Positions 24,244 to 33,802 of a DNA stretch of 36,449 bases are shown here, in pieces. The position numbers and the translations under genes are program-made. The notes beneath the pieces were generated by a model. It was not told the origin of the DNA and ran no database searches. It saw only the letters and a list, made by a program, of their open reading frames with translations. The DNA lies in contig JADIMT010000070.1 of assembly GCA_017694595.1 (NCBI GenBank), positions 1 to 36,449 of the forward strand. The letters are read 5' to 3'. This DNA is from Candidatus Ornithospirochaeta stercoripullorum. GTDB lineage: Bacteria > Spirochaetota > Spirochaetia > Sphaerochaetales > Sphaerochaetaceae. Position 1 is the stretch's first letter, and every line of letters begins with the position of its first letter.

Positions 24244-26013
24244 TCAAAGCGGGGAAGTAGCAACCTCAAGCCACTTAAGCACATCTTTATCTACAAGCTC
24301 ATGGATAGCTTTGAAAATACTCTGATGGTATTCATCAATCTGCGCTATCTCTTCCATTGTCAGCAATGATTTGTCAATCAGTCTTTTCTCATAAGGCACA
24401 AGCGTCAGAACATCGAATGAGAAGAACTCGCCAAATTCCGTCTTGCTCTCTTCTTTCACAGCAATAAGATTCTCTATTCTGATGCCATAGCGATCCTCTT
24501 TATAAACACCAGGCTCATCAGAGACGACCATGCCCGGCATAAGCGGCACATCAATCAAAGCTGAAGAGATGCGCTGGGGTCCTTCATGGACATTAAGAAC
24601 ACAACCAACACCATGACCTGTACCATGGAAGAAAGATTCACCATGCTGCCAGAGATATTGCTTGGCAAGCACATCCAGCTGCACTCCACGCGTACCGCTG
24701 ATGAAATGCTGTCTCGAAAGTGCAAGATGACCTTTCAGGACCAGAGTGTAATCCCTTTTCTCCTCCTCTGTCGCCTCGTTTCCGAAGAGTAATGTTCTTG
24801 TTATATCAGTTGTACCAAACTCGAACTGTGAACCAGTATCGAGAACAAGAAGCCCATGCCCATCGATTTCAGATGATGTCTCTTCTGAAGCAGAATAATG
24901 GCACATGGCACCATGCTCCCTGTAACCTGCAATAGGATTGAATGATGGTCCGATATACCCAGGAATCTTCCTTCTCTCCTCTTCCAAGCGTTCAGCTATC
25001 TCAAGTTCTGTGTATCTGCCATTCCAGTCAAGGCGAGCAAGAAAAGAAACATAAGCGGCTGCATCGTAGATATGAGCAAGCTTCATACCTTTCATCTCTG
25101 CTTTGTTCTTCCTAGCTTTCATCTTGGTTGTTATATCCTGAGTGAGCAGATTCTTCTTACCTGAAAGTGCTTTATGGAAGATTTCGCTGACTCGTTCCGG
25201 GGAATAACAGCCAGCACCACGCGCAAGCTTAGGCAGAGATTCAACAGCATCTTCATATGGCTTTATATCAAAAACCTGTTTGACATCCTGCAGTATTTCC
25301 CTCTCTCCTTCAAAACGCTTCTTATCAACAAAAAGCACAACCTTTGTCAGTGAAATGAAAAGATAAGCTACAAATACTGGATTGCACGGAATATCATCAG
25401 CACGGAGATTCGTAACCCATGCGATATCATCAAGAGAGGAGATGAATATCCATCTCAACCCATTCTCTCTAAGATATCCTCTGATATCCTCAACTTTATC
25501 ATAACTGGTCCTTCCAGAGTTCTCTGCACTCATCTGCCAAATATGAGTTGATGGTATATCAGGACGCTTCTCCCACAGCGGAGATAACAAATCATCCATA
25601 GCTTTCAGCTCAATGCCTTTAGCGCTGAACTGCATTGAAAGCTTACTGAAAAGCTCAATGGAGATGCATTCAGCATCCACGCCTATTGAAGAACGAGCAG
25701 CTACATTCTCCTCTATCCATTGCCATGGATCCAGCGTTCCTTCAGTACCAGCTTTCATCAGCTGATACTCTGTACCAGCAAGTTCTTTCTCTGCCTGTAT
25801 GAAGTAGCGGCTATCAGTCCATAGCAAAGCTTTATCCAATGTAATTACCACAACGCCCGCAGAACCTGTAAAACCGGAGATGAATTCCCTCGTCCTCCAG
25901 CGTGGCGCTACATATTCACTCTGATGAGGATCTGTCCCTGTGACAATCCAGCCATCAAGCCCTCTTTCCTTTAGCTCTTCTCTCAGGCTTGTCAGCCTCT
26001 TCTCTATATCCAT
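24244..26013 (-). CDS. Xaa-Pro aminopeptidase (M24B)
   Basis: A 589-residue metallopeptidase that removes the N-terminal residue before proline. Two creatinase-like N-terminal domains fill about 1-310. The pita-bread catalytic domain carries the dinuclear metal ligands: two Asp in LDTGSQFEFGTTDITRT, His in HGTGHGVGCVLNVHEGP, and two Glu in VVSDEPGVY and GIRIENL. Length matches the three-domain type of the human XPNPEP1 form rather than the shorter E. coli PepP. The ATG at 26013 follows GGAGG by seven bases and overlaps the end of lgt by 59 bases, a long overlap that supports co-transcription. Confidence 0.93.
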   Translation of the reverse strand: MDIEKRLTSLREELKERGLDGWIVTGTDPHQSEYVAPRWRTREFISGFTGSAGVVVITLDKALLWTDSRYFIQAEKELAGTEYQLMKAGTEGTLDPWQWIEENVAARSSIGVDAECISIELFSKLSMQFSAKGIELKAMDDLLSPLWEKRPDIPSTHIWQMSAENSGRTSYDKVEDIRGYLRENGLRWIFISSLDDIAWVTNLRADDIPCNPVFVAYLFISLTKVVLFVDKKRFEGEREILQDVKQVFDIKPYEDAVESLPKLARGAGCYSPERVSEIFHKALSGKKNLLTQDITTKMKARKNKAEMKGMKLAHIYDAAAYVSFLARLDWNGRYTELEIAERLEEERRKIPGYIGPSFNPIAGYREHGAMCHYSASEETSSEIDGHGLLVLDTGSQFEFGTTDITRTLLFGNEATEEEKRDYTLVLKGHLALSRQHFISGTRGVQLDVLAKQYLWQHGESFFHGTGHGVGCVLNVHEGPQRISSALIDVPLMPGMVVSDEPGVYKEDRYGIRIENLIAVKEESKTEFGEFFSFDVLTLVPYEKRLIDKSLLTMEEIAQIDEYHQSIFKAIHELVDKDVLKWLEVATSPL

Positions 26014-26965
26014 TTCTGTACCTCCAAAGAAGAATTGCAAGCAGGATGGCTCCAGATGCAAACATGATGAAGCAGAATACCTGGCCTTTTGAAATATTCA
26101 GGAACGACTGGAAAAGCGCGATGTTATCGCTTTCTTTTCCCAATGCTATGACATAGCCTATATCCGCATCCGGCTGCCTGCAATATTCGATCACAAAGCG
26201 GAAGAAGCCATATCCCATCAAATAGAAAGCAAAGACTGTCCCATCGGGAAGCTTCTTTTTCAGCTTCCATGGCCTGATGATAAACCATAGAATCAGGAAC
26301 AAAATCACACCTTCGAACAATGCCTCATAAAGCTGTGAAGGATGACGTGGCAGATTGATTATGCTGCCCGGTGTATAAGCCATGCCAATACGATCCGCAA
26401 TCTCTTTTACCCACTCATGTTCTGTGGAAAAGCCAGGAGCTGTAGGGAATACCATCCCCCATGGAACTGCAGTGACCCTCCCGTAGAGTTCCGCATTGAT
26501 GAAATTACCAAGACGGCCAAACGTATAGCCTAAAGGAATACCTGCCACGACTGTATCGGTTATCCTCAGAAGCTTCTTCTTGTAAAAATGGCAGAAGATG
26601 ATTCCTCCGATAAGCGCTCCTACAACACCTCCATGATAACTCATGCCTGGAAGACCTACGAACTGTCCATTCCTGAAAGGCCAGAAAATCATCCAAGGAT
26701 GTGTAAGATAATACCAGCCATCGCTATAGAAGAAGACAGAAAAGAGCCTGGCGAAAACAAGCAACAGCAAAATACCATAGAAGAAGAATGTCTGACTCTC
26801 ATCGCTAGTCATTCTCAGATAATCATCATGCTTGCACTGATATCTGAATAATGCATAAGCTATCGCGAATGCGACAAGGTACATCACTGCATACCATCGT
26901 ATAGGCAAGCCATTTATCACATATGGCGTTATCCACTCAGGGTAATTAACAAAGAGTGCTATCAT
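25955..26965 (-). CDS. lgt: Prolipoprotein diacylglyceryl transferase
   Basis: A 336-residue inner-membrane enzyme that adds diacylglycerol to the lipobox Cys of prolipoproteins. Seven hydrophobic segments are seen. The signature GRLGNFINAELYGR is at 150-163, and the essential His lies in MSYHGGVVG (H111). The C-terminal tail is long, basic and charged (DKPERRAKGKRA). No ribosome site precedes the ATG. It is the first gene of a minus-strand series with the aminopeptidase and gpmI and would process the lipoprotein encoded at 7733-8446. Confidence 0.94.
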   Translation of the reverse strand: MIALFVNYPEWITPYVINGLPIRWYAVMYLVAFAIAYALFRYQCKHDDYLRMTSDESQTFFFYGILLLLVFARLFSVFFYSDGWYYLTHPWMIFWPFRNGQFVGLPGMSYHGGVVGALIGGIIFCHFYKKKLLRITDTVVAGIPLGYTFGRLGNFINAELYGRVTAVPWGMVFPTAPGFSTEHEWVKEIADRIGMAYTPGSIINLPRHPSQLYEALFEGVILFLILWFIIRPWKLKKKLPDGTVFAFYLMGYGFFRFVIEYCRQPDADIGYVIALGKESDNIALFQSFLNISKGQVFCFIMFASGAILLAILLWRYRNGYREEADKPERRAKGKRA

Positions 26966-27025
26966 GGCTCAAGTGTACAATATGATTAACAAAAGATTCC
27001 ACCATATGCATCAATGGCGCCAGCG

Positions 27026-27034
27026 TGTTATTAT
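27026..27034 (+). promoter_or_regulatory. Extended -10 promoter of the S41 protease gene
   Basis: TG-T-TATTAT fits an extended -10 element (TGn plus a 5-of-6 hexamer). Only 7 bases separate it from the ATG at 27042, so transcription would start at or next to the A of the start codon. No clear -35 is seen, as is usual for extended -10 promoters. Confidence 0.45.
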
Positions 27035-27041
27035 TTCCAAT

Positions 27042-28487
27042 ATGAAAAAAACTGTAGCTGTATTCATCCTTTTCTCTGCGCTTTTTGCAATCAACGCTGC
27101 GGGAATGTCCGAATACACACCAATGATTACTGTTCAGCCTTCGAATTTGCAGGCTGAAGAGACAAAAGCACAAGCCAGGAGCATTTCCCAGATTCTCTAC
27201 TCGCTTGGAAATCTCTATTCATATCTCGACAATAATTTTCTCTATGACATAGATACTGAATCAATAGAGACAGGTCTCATAACCGCCATGATCGACTCTC
27301 TCGGAGATCAGTACTCATACTACATCCCTCCAGAAAGCGCATTGGACTTTGAAGAAAACACAGAAGGCGAATATGTAGGCATTGGAACATATCTCACAAA
27401 AATGAATCCAGCACATGCAGATCCAGATGATCCTGAAAGCTGGATGGTTATTATAGCCTCACCCTTTCCAGGTGGCCCTGCAGATCGTGCTGGCTTAAGA
27501 CCTCGGGATATGATCAGTGCTATAAATGGTGAAAATGTTGCATCAATGACAGCAACAGAAGCCTCAGATATGATGAAGGGACATATAGGAGATGATATAA
27601 CACTGACAGTTCATAGAGGCTCGGCGGTCTTTGACATCACACTCCAGCCAGAAGTCGTCACTACACCTTCAACGGTTTCAGGCATGCTGACTGATGATAT
27701 AGGATATATTGCTATCTATACATTCTCCCTTACAACAGGAACATCTTTCATCAACGATATCGAAAAGCTTCTCTCAGCAGGCGCAGAAAAGTTGATTATA
27801 GATTTGAGAAACAATGGCGGAGGAACTGTACAGAGCGCACTGGAAATAGCAGATCTCTTCCTATCAAGCGGAGAGATGCTGGAGACAAAATACAAGCCAG
27901 CCTCAGGACGATCAGAGACAATCATATATGCAGACCAGGATATTCTTATTCCTGAAGATATCCCTCTTCTCTTGATCGTCAATGGCGGAACGGCCTCCTC
28001 CAGCGAAATCCTTACAGGTGCGCTTAAAGACAACGGCAGGGCGATCGTACTTGGCAGCCAGACATTCGGCAAAGGAATCTCACAGGAGATAAGACCTTAT
28101 AGAGGCGGCTTCATACAAATCACAACAGGCCATTTCTACACGCCTTCAGGCAATGACATACATGAAGTAGGCATCACACCTGATATCCTCGTAGAGGAAC
28201 CAGAATACACAGATGAGGAAATGGAAGCATTCGAAGCTTTCATGGAAGAAGACAGATTCTCTTCCTACATAGAGGAATATCCAGAATACACAAAGGAGAA
28301 TATAGAGAATTTCGCAAAGGAAAATAACTCTAGCGGAGTTCCTGAAGACCTTTTGCGGATACTCATACGAAATGAATATCTCTATACGATGGATTACGAT
28401 GAAAGACCTGTTGCAGATATCTGGTTCGATCCATATATAACAGCAGCACTGGAGGATATGGATGAGAGTATTCCTTCTGAAACATGA
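27042..28487 (+). CDS. S41-family C-terminal processing protease
   Basis: A 481-residue exported serine protease of the CtpA/Prc family. Residues 1-21 form a signal peptide (MKKTVAVFILFSALFAINAA). A PDZ domain follows the N-terminal helices, visible as ASPFPGGPADRAGLRPRDMI, and the S41 domain has NGGTASSSEILTGAL (314-328) with the serine cluster and QTFGKG with the catalytic Lys (K344). It would trim the C-termini of periplasmic or membrane proteins. The ATG at 27042 is chosen over an in-frame upstream ATG at 26964 because the signal peptide begins there. It overlaps rsmE by 26 bases. Confidence 0.92.
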   Translation: MKKTVAVFILFSALFAINAAGMSEYTPMITVQPSNLQAEETKAQARSISQILYSLGNLYSYLDNNFLYDIDTESIETGLITAMIDSLGDQYSYYIPPESALDFEENTEGEYVGIGTYLTKMNPAHADPDDPESWMVIIASPFPGGPADRAGLRPRDMISAINGENVASMTATEASDMMKGHIGDDITLTVHRGSAVFDITLQPEVVTTPSTVSGMLTDDIGYIAIYTFSLTTGTSFINDIEKLLSAGAEKLIIDLRNNGGGTVQSALEIADLFLSSGEMLETKYKPASGRSETIIYADQDILIPEDIPLLLIVNGGTASSSEILTGALKDNGRAIVLGSQTFGKGISQEIRPYRGGFIQITTGHFYTPSGNDIHEVGITPDILVEEPEYTDEEMEAFEAFMEEDRFSSYIEEYPEYTKENIENFAKENNSSGVPEDLLRILIRNEYLYTMDYDERPVADIWFDPYITAALEDMDESIPSET

Positions 28488-29196
28488 AAGCAAAGATGGA
28501 ATATACCATCTGACAACAAAAGAGAAAAACTATCTCTTCAGAGTACTGAGACTTAATGTAAACGATATCTTCACTGCGAAAGATAGCAAGGAACAGTACT
28601 ACAAAGCATTTCTCTTTGATGAAAACAGCATTACACTTGAGAAAACAGAGAAACCAGAAGAGACGCTGCTCGATTCTCTCTCTTCTTACAGAGGCCCATT
28701 CGTGCCGCTTACTGTTTTCATATCTGTATTGAAAGGCAAAAAGAACGAGATACAGGTACGAGCCCTGACAGAGATAGGCGTATCAAGAATTGTCCTGATG
28801 AATACATCATTCACGCAATCACCTTTATCACAACATGAAATAGAGAGATTGAAAGCAATAATTGCCGAAGCTGTTCAGCAATCAGGTAGCAAGGAGCCCG
28901 AACTTGAAGGGCCTGTTGATTTCACTTCAGCGCTTTCACTGGCAGACAATCTAACATTGATACTTCACCAAAGCTCTCTCGAGAAAACAAAAACACTGTC
29001 AGAAGCATTATCAGATGCTGATATAAACACAAGAATATCAGTAATGATAGGACCTGAAGGAGGTTTTTCAGATGATGAATGCGATAAAGCACTCTCAAAA
29101 GGAGCCATCCCAGTCCTGCTTAATACAAACATACTCAGAGCTGAAACAGCTGCAATCTACACAGCATCAGCGGTACAAGCATTGCTGCAGAACTGA
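28462..29196 (+). CDS. rsmE: 16S rRNA (uracil-1498-N3) methyltransferase
   Basis: A 244-residue SPOUT-class enzyme that methylates N3 of U1498 in 16S rRNA. The N-terminal PUA-like domain starts MRVFLLKHESKDGIYHLT. The knotted C-terminal domain has ISVMIGPEGGFSDDEC and ILRAETAAIYTASAV, the SAM-binding motifs of the family. GGAGGA precedes the ATG within the end of the protease gene. It is the last gene with the composition of the chromosome before the AT-rich island. Confidence 0.95.
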   Translation: MRVFLLKHESKDGIYHLTTKEKNYLFRVLRLNVNDIFTAKDSKEQYYKAFLFDENSITLEKTEKPEETLLDSLSSYRGPFVPLTVFISVLKGKKNEIQVRALTEIGVSRIVLMNTSFTQSPLSQHEIERLKAIIAEAVQQSGSKEPELEGPVDFTSALSLADNLTLILHQSSLEKTKTLSEALSDADINTRISVMIGPEGGFSDDECDKALSKGAIPVLLNTNILRAETAAIYTASAVQALLQN

Positions 29197-29284
29197 AGTC
29201 TATTACATCTAATTCTAAAGATTATAGAGCAATGAAAATTCCTACCGCCTTTCCATTGTTTCAAGTACGAATTTAACTGAAGTC
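29191..29284. repeat. Direct repeat AACTGAAGTC at the edge of the AT-rich island
   Basis: The ten bases AACTGAAGTC occur at 29191-29200, covering the rsmE stop, and again at 29275-29284. A shared ATTGCTG lies close to each copy. They enclose about 74 bases that hold no gene. This could be the trace of an insertion event, or chance. Confidence 0.45.
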
Positions 29285-29324
29285 CTAAACTGTATTGCTG
29301 AATCCCTGTTATATTATTTTTACG

Positions 29325-29339
29325 TACCATATAATGGTA
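29325..29339. promoter_or_regulatory. Inverted repeat over a TATAAT box upstream of the defence operon
   Basis: TACCAT-ATA-ATGGTA is a perfect 6-3-6 inverted repeat that contains a consensus TATAAT (29330-29335). No good -35 lies upstream. An operator overlapping the -10 box would permit tight control of the four-gene operon. Confidence 0.45.
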
Positions 29340-29387
29340 ATGGTTCCACATAATTATACAACACTGTGGGGGAAAAGGATTGGGTAT

Positions 29388-30875
29388 ATGGGTTATATTC
29401 CAGCTGAGATTAATGTCTCAAACTTCATTGAATCATACCGCAATATAGGTTATTCAATTGAGACCGCTATATCAGATATTATTGACAATAGCATAGCTGC
29501 AAAAGCCTCAGAGATACAAATCAACATGATTCTTCATGACGAAAAAACATGTAGTCCCAGAATTATGATTCTCGATAACGGGTTTGGCATGGATAATGAG
29601 GAATTGATTCAAGCAATGCATTTAGCTTGTCATTCCCCGTTAGAAAAACGAAATCCTGAAGATCTAGGGCGTTTTGGACTTGGTTTGAAATCAGCTTCTT
29701 TCTCCCAATGCAAATTACTCACTGTTATATCACGCAAAAAAGGCTGTATCACTTGTGCAAAAGCCTGGGACATAGATCACGTGCGTAACTACGGAAAACT
29801 TGAAATCGAGGACTGCCCTGTTTCTGAATATGAAGATTTGTTACCCTATGAAACCGGCACAGTAGTAATTTGGGATCGTATCGATAGAGTCAATTTGAGT
29901 CCAAAAGATTCTGAACAGAAAAATAAAGAACATTGGAATCTAATAAGAAATAAAATTTATAATCACATCGCAATTACATATGGAGCTTTCAAAGAAAACA
30001 TCTCTTTCTTCTTCAACGGTAATCAAATCAGACTCTGGGATCCATTTTGCTTAGACAAAGAAGAAACAATACTTCTAGCTGATGAATATATTGCTATCGG
30101 AAACGACCGGATTCGTGTTCGTCCATATATTCTTCCTTTGGGTATCGATGAAACGGAAGGTTCTCAAAGAGAACTTGGTAAAACACTTAACGACATGCAA
30201 GGGTTTTATATTTACCGCAATAATCGACTTATACTCTATGGTACATGGCTTGGCCTTCCAAAACTCAGTAACAAAGAAGCTTATAGATTAGCAAGAATAA
30301 AAATAGATATTGGAAACTCCATGGATGAACTCTGGCAGATTGATATCAAGAAAGAGAATGCGGTTTGCCCTCCTTCTATTACAGACAGGCTTTTATCTTA
30401 TGCAAATAAGGCAAGGCAAGAGTCTAGTAACAAATTCAGAAAGAGAGGGAAAACATTACAACGCAAATCAAATTCTCAATATGAACCGTCATATCTTTGG
30501 ACATACGGAATAAACAAGGATAAGAAGCCCTACTTTGAGATCAACAGAAAAAATCCTGTTATAAAAGGATTTATTGATACACTTGACTCTAAGCAACATG
30601 AGAACTTTTTATTCCTACTGAAATGTTTTGAAAACTATTTACCTATAATGAGTATTCTAGAACAAGAAACTCTGTCTGATGAAAAATATTTTACAAATGA
30701 AGCTTCTGATATTTCTGATAAAGAAATCAAGTTATTGTTTACTGAAACTATCAATCAAGAAATCAAAAATGGCGTAAATCGTAATAAAGCATTGCAAAAA
30801 TGTTTACAAACCGAACCATTCTCGCAGTATCCGCATTTATTTATAGATGAGTACAAGGAGGCTTTCCCATCATGA
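29388..30875 (+). CDS. MORC/MutL-like GHKL ATPase
   Basis: A 495-residue protein whose first 200 residues form a GHKL ATP-binding fold. The N-box is DIIDNSIAA (30-38), the G1 box ILDNGFGMD (61-69) and the G2 box GRFGLGLKSASFS (94-106). The residue expected to be the catalytic Glu is Asp30. An S5/transducer-like region follows, ending with KENAVCPPS; the C-terminal 130 residues are unfamiliar. ATPases of this MORC-like group are known from genomic surveys beside Z1 helicases and nucleases in restriction-like loci. The ATG at 29388 follows AAGGA by eight bases; the longer frame from 29295 crosses the promoter region. Its stop overlaps the helicase start (ATGA). Confidence 0.87.
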   Translation: MGYIPAEINVSNFIESYRNIGYSIETAISDIIDNSIAAKASEIQINMILHDEKTCSPRIMILDNGFGMDNEELIQAMHLACHSPLEKRNPEDLGRFGLGLKSASFSQCKLLTVISRKKGCITCAKAWDIDHVRNYGKLEIEDCPVSEYEDLLPYETGTVVIWDRIDRVNLSPKDSEQKNKEHWNLIRNKIYNHIAITYGAFKENISFFFNGNQIRLWDPFCLDKEETILLADEYIAIGNDRIRVRPYILPLGIDETEGSQRELGKTLNDMQGFYIYRNNRLILYGTWLGLPKLSNKEAYRLARIKIDIGNSMDELWQIDIKKENAVCPPSITDRLLSYANKARQESSNKFRKRGKTLQRKSNSQYEPSYLWTYGINKDKKPYFEINRKNPVIKGFIDTLDSKQHENFLFLLKCFENYLPIMSILEQETLSDEKYFTNEASDISDKEIKLLFTETINQEIKNGVNRNKALQKCLQTEPFSQYPHLFIDEYKEAFPS

Positions 30876-33802
30876 TAGATGATAAGAATAGAAAATTAGT
30901 TGAAAAATGTTTTATTGATGCTCTTTCTGAACTTAAAGAGCTCGAACAGGCTAGCAATGAACCATTATCTGATGAAATAGTAGAGGCTTGTATACGATAT
31001 AAAATTGCATGTCTGCTAAAAACTCTTAATCAGGAAGATAAGGATAATGCTTACCAAACAATAAGACATAATATTGATAAAGAATTAACACAAACTAGAA
31101 CCAATATCACATTTTTGTCTGACGCTACAGGTCATGAAGCATGGCTGACACATGAACGAATTAATACTATCAAATGGGAACATTGGCATGCTTATAGAAA
31201 CTACCTCATTGAGGAGCATGCTAAAGAGGATCAGATTATAAGCCTTCAAGAAACAACATTTAAGATCCTAGCTAAACTGGAAGATCCTGAACGCCCTGCT
31301 CCTTGGGATACCAGAGGACTTGTTGTAGGTGATGTGCAAGCAGGTAAAACATCAAACTATATTGGATTACTTGCAAAAGCTATCGATGCTGGTTACAAAT
31401 TCATTATTATTTTGGCAGGCATGACAAGTGATCTTAGACTCCAAACACAAAAAAGAATCGATGCGGGGCTCTTGGGACGAAGTACAGCAACGCAAGGTGA
31501 ACATGGAATCATTAAAGGCAAAGGATTCCCTGGAAAAATAATTATTCCAATGACAATGGCAAGTGTAAAAGGAGATTTCAATAAAGGTGCATCATCAAGT
31601 TTCCAACCAATTTCTGAAGATAACTGTTATTTATATGTTGTAAAAAAGAACGTAAGCGTCCTTAGAAATCTTTATAAAGATTTACAAAGTAAAGTTGAGA
31701 ATGGTCATAAGATTTCACAACCACTCATTATGATTGATGATGAAGCAGACAATGCTTCTCTAAATGGAAAAATGGTTGAGTATGACCTTTTTACAAACAA
31801 ACCAGTTGATCAAGATGAAATAAATCCCACAGCTATAAATAGATTCATCAGAGCAATCCTTTGCTGCTTCTCTAGAAGTGCATATATTGGGTATACAGCG
31901 ACTCCTTTTGCTAACTTATTTGGTGTTCCTGATATAGAGAAAGAACTTTCTTTCTATGATGCTCATTTAAAACAAGAAGTTAAGATTGGAGAAGATTTAT
32001 TTCCAAGAAGTTTTGTATCATATTTAAAATCCCCCGCTAGTTATTATGGGCCTGAACGCATATTCGGATTTTCTTATGATGACGAAAAGAGAATACCAGT
32101 AGTAGTTAACATAAACGAAAAATTTCCAAATGATCTTACTTACATAGATAAAAATGGAAAAGAAACAAAACAACCTTTCTCTGTAAAATACACAACCAAA
32201 GGGAAAAAACTCATACCAAACAAGCTTAAACCACTTAAAGAAATGCCTGAATCAATGAAATATTCTATTCGGGCTTTCATTCTTGCCTCTATTGTCAGAA
32301 GAAAAAGAAAAGGCTTTGACGATATTGTACATAATACAATGCTAATCCACATTGATAGATATACTGCAGTGCATGGGAAACTAAAAGAATGGGTCAATGA
32401 TTATATTGATGAAATGAAGACTCTGTTTGATACAGGCGAACCTGCAGAACATTCTGAATTTATGAATGATATGAAAGATATCTGGGAAAAAGAATTTAAA
32501 GCGAAAGAACAAGCTTTTTTATCTATGGTAGATGATCCTGACATAGTACCATATGAATGGGATAATATATCCGACACAATCCCTATCATATTAAGAGAAA
32601 TTTCTTGTGTCATCGTAAATGGAACAAAAGAAGGACAAAATCTTGATTATGACAATGCAAAGAACAGTTTGACTGTAATTGCAATTGGTGGTGACAAACT
32701 TGCTAGAGGTTTAACTCTTGAAGGCTTAACTACAAGTTATTTCTTACGGTCATCAAAATTATTCGATTCTCTTTCTCAAATGGGCCGTTGGTTTGGTTAT
32801 CGTAATGGATATATTGATGTCTGCAGAATATATGCAAATTCTCAAATTCTATCTTTCTTCGAAGAAGTTGCGGAGTCTTCTTATGATTTAAAACAACAGT
32901 TTGAAGAGCTAAGAACAAAAGAAAATATGACGCCTAGAAAGTTCGGATTTCGAGTTAGAACAAGACCTTCTTCTGCCATGGAAATTACTGCAAAATCAAA
33001 GTCTCCTAACAAACATAATTTAAAATACTCCTTTTCAGATTGTGCCGTACCTACAGCTTATGTACCTAACGATCCCGAATATAATGAAAAGAATTATAAA
33101 GTATTTACATCATTTATTGAAAAGATGGGCTCTCCGTCAGGGTATGGAAGGAATGTACAAACTGAAAGCAGAAATAAAAAGTCAGTCAGATGGGAGAAAG
33201 TTAATCTCAATCTAATTATAGAAGAGTTTCTGAAAAAAGTTTATGTCGATGAAGCAAACTTCAAATTCTCCGCTAGTGGAATAGAAGATTATATTCATCG
33301 TATGAATAAAAAAGGAGAATTACAAAACTGGACAGTTGCGCTTATTTCTGGTGATGGAAAAGAGACCGAGCTGAATCCCTATATAAAAATTCGTCAATCA
33401 CAAAGAAAAATCGAAATGGCAAGAACAACCTGCTATGAGTTAGATAGAAGAAGACTACCTACAGGTAATGACGAGTCTTTTGATTTAACTATTGAACAGT
33501 TTAACAAGGCTCTTATGGAAACAAATAAACTACGAAAACAAAACGGAAAAAACGAAACAAATACACCAGCTCCACATGAGATTAGAAAAATTAGAGGTGC
33601 CGATAGATGTTTATTGTTATTATATTTGCTTGAAATAGAAACTGTTAATAAAGAGAAAATCTATGGCATCCCAGGGTTTATGATCAGTTTTCCTGAATCA
33701 AATGACCCTGATGCAGATGCAGAATATTTAATGAATAATGTGTATGCAAAAAATTTAAAAATTGATGAAGCAAATGGTAATGCGGAGGAAGAGGATGATT
33801 AA
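30872..33802 (+). CDS. Z1-domain superfamily II helicase/ATPase
   Basis: A 976-residue helicase-like protein. Walker A is GDVQAGKTSN (153-162), Walker B is MIDDEADNAS with the acidic core 289-293, motif III reads YTATPFANL, motif V is IGGDKLARGLTLEG and motif VI is SQMGRWFGYR (635-644). The last part, with the conserved GRWFGYR, belongs to the Z1 domain known from MORC-associated restriction systems. An N-terminal helical region of 150 residues and a C-terminal 330 residues have no match I can name. AGGAGG precedes the ATG by about ten bases. It is expected to translocate or remodel DNA in concert with the ATPase and nuclease. The codon use is AT-rich. Confidence 0.9.
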   Translation: MIDDKNRKLVEKCFIDALSELKELEQASNEPLSDEIVEACIRYKIACLLKTLNQEDKDNAYQTIRHNIDKELTQTRTNITFLSDATGHEAWLTHERINTIKWEHWHAYRNYLIEEHAKEDQIISLQETTFKILAKLEDPERPAPWDTRGLVVGDVQAGKTSNYIGLLAKAIDAGYKFIIILAGMTSDLRLQTQKRIDAGLLGRSTATQGEHGIIKGKGFPGKIIIPMTMASVKGDFNKGASSSFQPISEDNCYLYVVKKNVSVLRNLYKDLQSKVENGHKISQPLIMIDDEADNASLNGKMVEYDLFTNKPVDQDEINPTAINRFIRAILCCFSRSAYIGYTATPFANLFGVPDIEKELSFYDAHLKQEVKIGEDLFPRSFVSYLKSPASYYGPERIFGFSYDDEKRIPVVVNINEKFPNDLTYIDKNGKETKQPFSVKYTTKGKKLIPNKLKPLKEMPESMKYSIRAFILASIVRRKRKGFDDIVHNTMLIHIDRYTAVHGKLKEWVNDYIDEMKTLFDTGEPAEHSEFMNDMKDIWEKEFKAKEQAFLSMVDDPDIVPYEWDNISDTIPIILREISCVIVNGTKEGQNLDYDNAKNSLTVIAIGGDKLARGLTLEGLTTSYFLRSSKLFDSLSQMGRWFGYRNGYIDVCRIYANSQILSFFEEVAESSYDLKQQFEELRTKENMTPRKFGFRVRTRPSSAMEITAKSKSPNKHNLKYSFSDCAVPTAYVPNDPEYNEKNYKVFTSFIEKMGSPSGYGRNVQTESRNKKSVRWEKVNLNLIIEEFLKKVYVDEANFKFSASGIEDYIHRMNKKGELQNWTVALISGDGKETELNPYIKIRQSQRKIEMARTTCYELDRRRLPTGNDESFDLTIEQFNKALMETNKLRKQNGKNETNTPAPHEIRKIRGADRCLLLLYLLEIETVNKEKIYGIPGFMISFPESNDPDADAEYLMNNVYAKNLKIDEANGNAEEEDD

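Noticed and set aside
26964-27041. Longer N-terminus for the S41 protease
   Set aside because: It would place 26 polar and basic residues before a textbook signal peptide and overlap the lgt start on the other strand.
29197-29387. Insertion sequence or integrase at the island edge
   Set aside because: No transposase, integrase frame or terminal inverted repeat is present; only a ten-base direct repeat is seen.
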